A stretch of 42,743 nucleotides of DNA from Candidatus Saccharimonadota bacterium. Its GTDB lineage: Bacteria > Patescibacteriota > Saccharimonadia > Saccharimonadales > Saccharimonadaceae. A program made the position numbers and the translations under genes. Numbering within the stretch: the stretch's first letter is position 1; every line of letters begins with the position of its first letter. This document shows, piece by piece, positions 39,833 through 42,743 of the stretch. The notes below the pieces were generated by a model. The model made no database searches. It had not been told where the DNA came from and saw only the letters and a list, made by a program, of their open reading frames with translations. Location: contig JAFWGN010000010.1 in the NCBI GenBank assembly GCA_017515285.1, forward strand, positions 1 through 42,743, read 5' to 3'.

Positions 39833-40531
39833 ATGTGCAGTGAGCGACCAGTCAATTCTTTTCGTACTAAACTCATCTCGATTGTGGACGATGATTATCG
39901 CGAATTCGTCACGCGCGGCATTCCTTGCGAACGTCCAATTCTCGGTGTCCGCATCCCAGAAATCCGTAAACTTGTCAAAGAAGTTCCTCCTAAAGACTTC
40001 GAGGGGCTTCTGCAAGAAACTCCCATCGCGCTCGAAGAAGTCCTCGCTCGCGGCTTTCTTATCGCTCGCTTGTCCTACGAAGAAATGCTTAAATACTTTG
40101 ACTCGCAAATCAAGTTTCTCGACAACTGGTGCACTGTCGATACATTTGTTGCTAGCCTCCGCAAGACCATTAAGCATCACGAACTTGACTTCCTCGACCG
40201 AAAAGTCGAACCACTTTTGAAATCCAAAAACGAGTTTGCCATCCGTGCTGGCCTAGTTTGTTTGCTAGATTTCTATGTTGATTTTGACCACCTCTTTCTT
40301 ATCTTCGACCGCCTCGAATGCCTCAAAGAACACGACGATTATTACGTCAAAATGTCGCTTGCTTGGCTTCTTGCGGAGTGTTTCATCAAATATCCCGACG
40401 AAACTTTCGCCTATCTCCAGCACTCTAATCTCCCCAAATGGACCTTCAACAAGGCCATTTCCAAAATCTGCGACTCTCGTCGTATCGCCCCCGAAACTAA
40501 AACCAAACTCAAACAACTCCGGAAAGCGTAA
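39833..40531 (+). CDS. AlkD-like DNA alkylation repair protein
   Basis: The 232-residue all-helical protein matches the AlkC/AlkD HEAT-repeat glycosylases: GVRIPEIRKLVKEV at the start, LDNWCTVDTF (Trp and Asp of the active site), FAIRAGLVCLLDFYV and YYVKMSLAWLLAECFIKYP. It would remove bulky cationic alkyl bases from DNA. TATAAT at 39821-39826 lies 6 nt before the ATG (leaderless). The first residues MCSERP seem extra relative to the family. Confidence 0.88.
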   Translation: MCSERPVNSFRTKLISIVDDDYREFVTRGIPCERPILGVRIPEIRKLVKEVPPKDFEGLLQETPIALEEVLARGFLIARLSYEEMLKYFDSQIKFLDNWCTVDTFVASLRKTIKHHELDFLDRKVEPLLKSKNEFAIRAGLVCLLDFYVDFDHLFLIFDRLECLKEHDDYYVKMSLAWLLAECFIKYPDETFAYLQHSNLPKWTFNKAISKICDSRRIAPETKTKLKQLRKA

Positions 40532-40581
40532 ATCGATTCTATTCTATGCTATAATATTAGTAGTAAAAGGAGTCCCCGAGC

Positions 40582-41193
40582 ATGAGTAAAATGTCTATCA
40601 GATTCTATAAAGACCGCGAAGTTCGTGCTGTTTGGGATGATGAAACCAATAAATGGTGGTTCTCTGCTGTCGATGTAGTAGCCGCGATTAATGAAGAAGA
40701 CAATTCCAATAAATCTAGAAGATATTGGAATACTTTCAAGAACAGACACGAAGAATTTCAGTCGTCCACAATTTGTAGACAACTGAAAATGACGGCTATT
40801 GATGGAAAAAGATATCTAACTGACGCTTTTCAGTTTGCACCAGTTCAGTTCTTGGATCAGACCTTGAAAGACATCGAGGCGATGTCAGAGAACACGTTTG
40901 ACGAGATTATAGATAAATACGTCGAGATGAATATTGCGCATCCGTTCATGGAAGGTAATGGCCGCTCAACGAGAATTTGGCTCGACTTGATCCTGAAAAA
41001 GAATCTAGCAAAGTGTGTCGATTGGAGCCAGATTGAAAAACAAGAATATTTAGACGCCATGAAACATAGCACCACTGATAGCTCTGAGATAAAAAGACTC
41101 ATCGAAGCCGCTTTAACGGATAAAATTAACGATCGCGAAATGTTCATGAAAGGCGTCGACTACTCGTATTATTACGAGCAGCCAGAACAATAA
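40582..41193 (+). CDS. BRO-N/Fic fusion protein
   Basis: The 203-residue protein starts with a BRO-N-like part (about 5-85: FYKDREVRAVWDDETNKWWF, DVVAAI, KSRRYWNTFKNR, KMTAIDGKRYLTDAF). It then passes directly into the C-terminal part of a Fic protein (about 92-200), with Fic motif HPFMEGNGRSTR and LTDKINDREMFMKGVDYSYYY. Fic enzymes transfer AMP or other groups onto proteins. The Fic core here lacks much of its usual N-terminal half, so activity is doubtful, and the junction looks like a gene fusion. It has a promoter (TATAAT near 40552) and a Shine-Dalgarno (AAAAGGAG). ClbS follows after 28 bp. Confidence 0.8.
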   Translation: MSKMSIRFYKDREVRAVWDDETNKWWFSAVDVVAAINEEDNSNKSRRYWNTFKNRHEEFQSSTICRQLKMTAIDGKRYLTDAFQFAPVQFLDQTLKDIEAMSENTFDEIIDKYVEMNIAHPFMEGNGRSTRIWLDLILKKNLAKCVDWSQIEKQEYLDAMKHSTTDSSEIKRLIEAALTDKINDREMFMKGVDYSYYYEQPEQ

Positions 41194-41221
41194 CTACAAG
41201 AAAGGAAACAAAGGACTATTT

Positions 41222-41782
41222 ATGCCAAGACCGCGTAACAAACAGGATTTATTAAAAGCTGGCGAGGAATACTACGCCAAGCTAATCGAAATGGCTGATT
41301 CAATGAGCGAGAAAGAAATGAACACCGAGTTCGATTTTTCCGGCGATCCATCGAAGAAAGAACGCCACTGGGGGCGCGACAAGAACCTACGCGATATTTG
41401 GGTGCATTTATACGAATGGCACCGCATGCTATTAGAATTTATCGATATGAATCTGAATAAAGGCGGTAATGCGCCATTCTTGCCAGAACCATACACTTGG
41501 AAGACTTACGGCGATATGAACGTCGAATACTGGAAGAAACACCAAAAGACTTCGCTCGAAGACGCAAGAAAAATGTTTGAAAAATCCCACAAAGACGTCA
41601 TGAAACTAGCCGAAAGCCTTAGCGAAGAACAACTATTCACTAAAGGCATGTATCCTTGGGTTGGCGGTTCGGTACTCGGCTCATATTTCGTGAGTTGTCT
41701 ATCTTCCCACTACGACTGGGCAATGAAGAAACTCAAAGCCCATAAAAAGAACTGCGAGAAAGTAACGGTTAAAAGTTTTTAA
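41222..41782 (+). CDS. ClbS/DfsB-family protein
   Basis: The 186-residue protein matches the four-helix ClbS/DfsB (DUF1706) family over its whole length: MPRPRNKQDLLKAGEEYYAK, HWGRDKNLRDIWVHLYEWHRML, EPYTWKTYGDMNVEYWKKHQ and a final SSHYDWAMKKLKAHKK. ClbS opens the reactive ring of colibactin and protects DNA; family members in other bacteria have wider, mostly unknown roles. It has a Shine-Dalgarno (AAAGGA) and probably shares a transcript with the Fic gene. Confidence 0.9.
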   Translation: MPRPRNKQDLLKAGEEYYAKLIEMADSMSEKEMNTEFDFSGDPSKKERHWGRDKNLRDIWVHLYEWHRMLLEFIDMNLNKGGNAPFLPEPYTWKTYGDMNVEYWKKHQKTSLEDARKMFEKSHKDVMKLAESLSEEQLFTKGMYPWVGGSVLGSYFVSCLSSHYDWAMKKLKAHKKNCEKVTVKSF

Positions 41783-41815
41783 AATAAATATAATAGAAAT
41801 AAAAGAAAGGAATGA

Positions 41816-42283
41816 ATGTACAAAAAAGAATTCATGGAGATTGCAATAAGCGAAGCAAGAGAGGGGATTCTTAACCATGATGGTGGGCCATTTGGGGCGG
41901 TAGTAGTGAAAAATGGCGAATTAATTGCACTAGGACACAATCGGGTGCTTTCTTCTAATGATTCAACTTGCCATGGTGAGATTGATGCAATACGAAAAGC
42001 GGAAAGTAAACTCGGAACTTATGATCTTTCAGGTTGTGAACTTTATTCTACGGGGGAACCTTGTCCAATGTGTCTTGCGGCAATTTTATGGGCAAATATC
42101 AAAAAAGTATACTATGGATGTAGGTTGAGTGACAGTAGGGAGATTGGATTTCGTGACGCGAAGTTTAACGAAGTGGTAGGTGGGTGGTTCAATTTGCCAG
42201 ATGGATTTATAGAAGAAAAAGATCGGGAGATGTGCCTTGAGTTGTTTAAAGAATATAAGAAAATGAATGCGAAGAAATATTAG
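41816..42283 (+). CDS. guanine deaminase-like nucleoside deaminase
   Basis: The 155-residue protein of the cytidine deaminase fold has GGPFGAVVVKNGE, the zinc site HGE (in STCHGEIDAIRKAESKLG) and PCPMCLAAILW. It resembles Bacillus GuaD, which turns guanine into xanthine. HGE in place of HAE is unusual but keeps the ligands. It is too long and too GuaD-like to be a clear TadA. The gene is AT-rich with G above C on the + strand, unlike neighbours, so it was probably acquired recently. Its 3' end lies against a broken surface-protein gene. Confidence 0.85.
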   Translation: MYKKEFMEIAISEAREGILNHDGGPFGAVVVKNGELIALGHNRVLSSNDSTCHGEIDAIRKAESKLGTYDLSGCELYSTGEPCPMCLAAILWANIKKVYYGCRLSDSREIGFRDAKFNEVVGGWFNLPDGFIEEKDREMCLELFKEYKKMNAKKY

Positions 42284-42292
42284 GAGCAATAA

Positions 42293-42424
42293 AAACACAT
42301 ATTTAGTGGTGCCTTGATCTGTCATAGTCGCCGAACCAGAATTTGGAACCTTTATATCTTCTTCGGCTTCTTCGTTAGGGGTCGAAATAGTAAAATCGCT
42401 TTGCTTATCTAAGGTTCCTATATT
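42293..42424 (-). pseudogene. remnant of a VPNSG-type surface protein
   Basis: Immediately after the stop of the gene at 42425, in the same frame, the - strand reads GTLDKQSDFTISTPNEEAEE, then DIKVPNSGSATMTDQGT, before running into the end of the deaminase gene. VPNSG is a variant of the VPNTG sorting motif, and TLDKQSDFT recalls TLDKQSEFT inside the lipase-like protein. The piece has no start and no membrane segment of its own, so it is a truncated fragment. Confidence 0.5.
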
Positions 42425-42743
42425 TTATTTTCGTTTTTCTTTCTTCATCAAAACACCTGTCGCTACAACGACCCCAACAATCATAGTAATAACCAGGAAA
42501 TCGTTTGCTATTTCTGCACTGCTACCTTCGCTGGTAAATACACCAGTATTAGGGACAAATGGGACATCCTCGTTTTTTATAATTCTGAAACTGGCTTTTG
42601 CACTTCCTGAGTCTGGTTCTGTGAAATATGCTTCAAAGGAATGTTCGCCTAGCGCGAGAGTGTTTAAGAAACTCGCTGGGAGGGTGATAGTCTGGTTGTC
42701 TGGATCTACTTCACAATCTGTACGCATATCATGATATTCGCCA
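42425..42743 (-). CDS. C-terminal part of a VPNTG surface-anchored protein (partial)
   Basis: The frame is open to the right window edge, so the N-terminus is missing. The visible part has an Ig-like module (GEYHDMRTDCEVDPDNQTI, then LNTLALGEHSFEAYF) related to residues about 325-385 of the lipase-like protein. VPFVPNTG follows, then a membrane helix (DFLVITMIVGVVVATGVLM) and KKEKRK. This is a complete sortase-type sorting signal with V in place of the usual L of LPXTG. No sortase gene is in the window. Confidence 0.8.
   Translation of the reverse strand, partial: GEYHDMRTDCEVDPDNQTITLPASFLNTLALGEHSFEAYFTEPDSGSAKASFRIIKNEDVPFVPNTGVFTSEGSSAEIANDFLVITMIVGVVVATGVLMKKEKRK

Noticed and set aside
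41816-42283. tadA (tRNA adenosine deaminase)
   Set aside because: The sequence is closer to guanine deaminase (GGPFGAVVVKNG, similar length) and has HGE instead of the TadA HAE context.
42086-42325. 79-codon - strand frame starting MTDQGTTKYV
   Set aside because: Only its first residues belong to the surface-protein remnant; the rest is the shadow of the deaminase gene.
1-42743. CRISPR array, rRNA operon or classical insertion sequence
   Set aside because: No regularly spaced direct repeats, no rRNA-like sequence and no transposase other than the serine recombinase were seen on reading.

Overview
The window looks like part of the genome of a small, host-associated bacterium of the Candidate Phyla Radiation, most likely Candidatus Saccharibacteria (TM7) or a close relative. 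This is inferred, not proven. The grounds are short spacers, many leaderless genes, Gram-positive-like surface proteins (signal peptide, VPNTG motif, membrane segment, basic tail), a minimal type IV pilus-type ATPase, several trimmed housekeeping proteins, and the standard genetic code with UGA almost never used as a stop. Genes on the + strand favour C in the third codon position and genes on the - strand favour G. The window therefore probably lies within one replichore, with the - strand as leading strand.

Layout. 1-2160: a possible gene end, a perfect-consensus promoter driving a candidate small RNA, a structured gene-free stretch, and a large serine recombinase coupled to a 64-residue protein. 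2215-5414: a DUF308-like membrane protein, acetate kinase, a TylF-like methyltransferase, a membrane protein and tRNA-Pro(CGG). 5428-10063: surface locus 1, made of a secreted WxL-like protein, a two-gene cargo of unknown function, a one-TM protein with a TTG start, and a DUF916-like surface protein. 10062-25268: the core block, with a DnaJ-family protein, a Mur-ligase-like protein, tRNAs Arg(GCG), Ser(CGA) and Pro(GGG), an RNA m5U methyltransferase, ruvB, tilS, a PRC-barrel protein, recX, a NUDIX hydrolase, recA, an XRE membrane regulator, a HIT protein, an adenylate-kinase-like protein, lepA and a PilB/GspE ATPase. 25437-30660: surface locus 2, a diverged duplicate of locus 1. Its flanking surface genes carry five frameshifts, and its cargo is an intact RloA/RloB (AbiL-like) anti-phage pair. 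30659-39774: a CtpE-like P-type ATPase, membrane proteins, a DUF362 protein, a 913-residue lipase-like surface protein, a cation diffusion facilitator and a coding remnant with no start codon. 39833-42743: an AlkD-like protein, then probably acquired genes (BRO-N/Fic fusion, ClbS/DfsB-like, guanine deaminase-like) that interrupt an array of VPNTG surface proteins.

How it fits together. The strongest signal is the pair of duplicated surface loci. In each, the same genes flank a different accessory cassette: a known type of abortive-infection pair in locus 2, and an undescribed soluble protein plus four-TM protein in locus 1. Position alone makes the locus-1 pair a candidate new defence system. 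A second broad pattern concerns expression. At least twelve genes have a TATAAT-like -10 element exactly 6 nt before the start codon, which places transcription start on the ATG itself. Genes that lack this arrangement mostly have clear Shine-Dalgarno sites.
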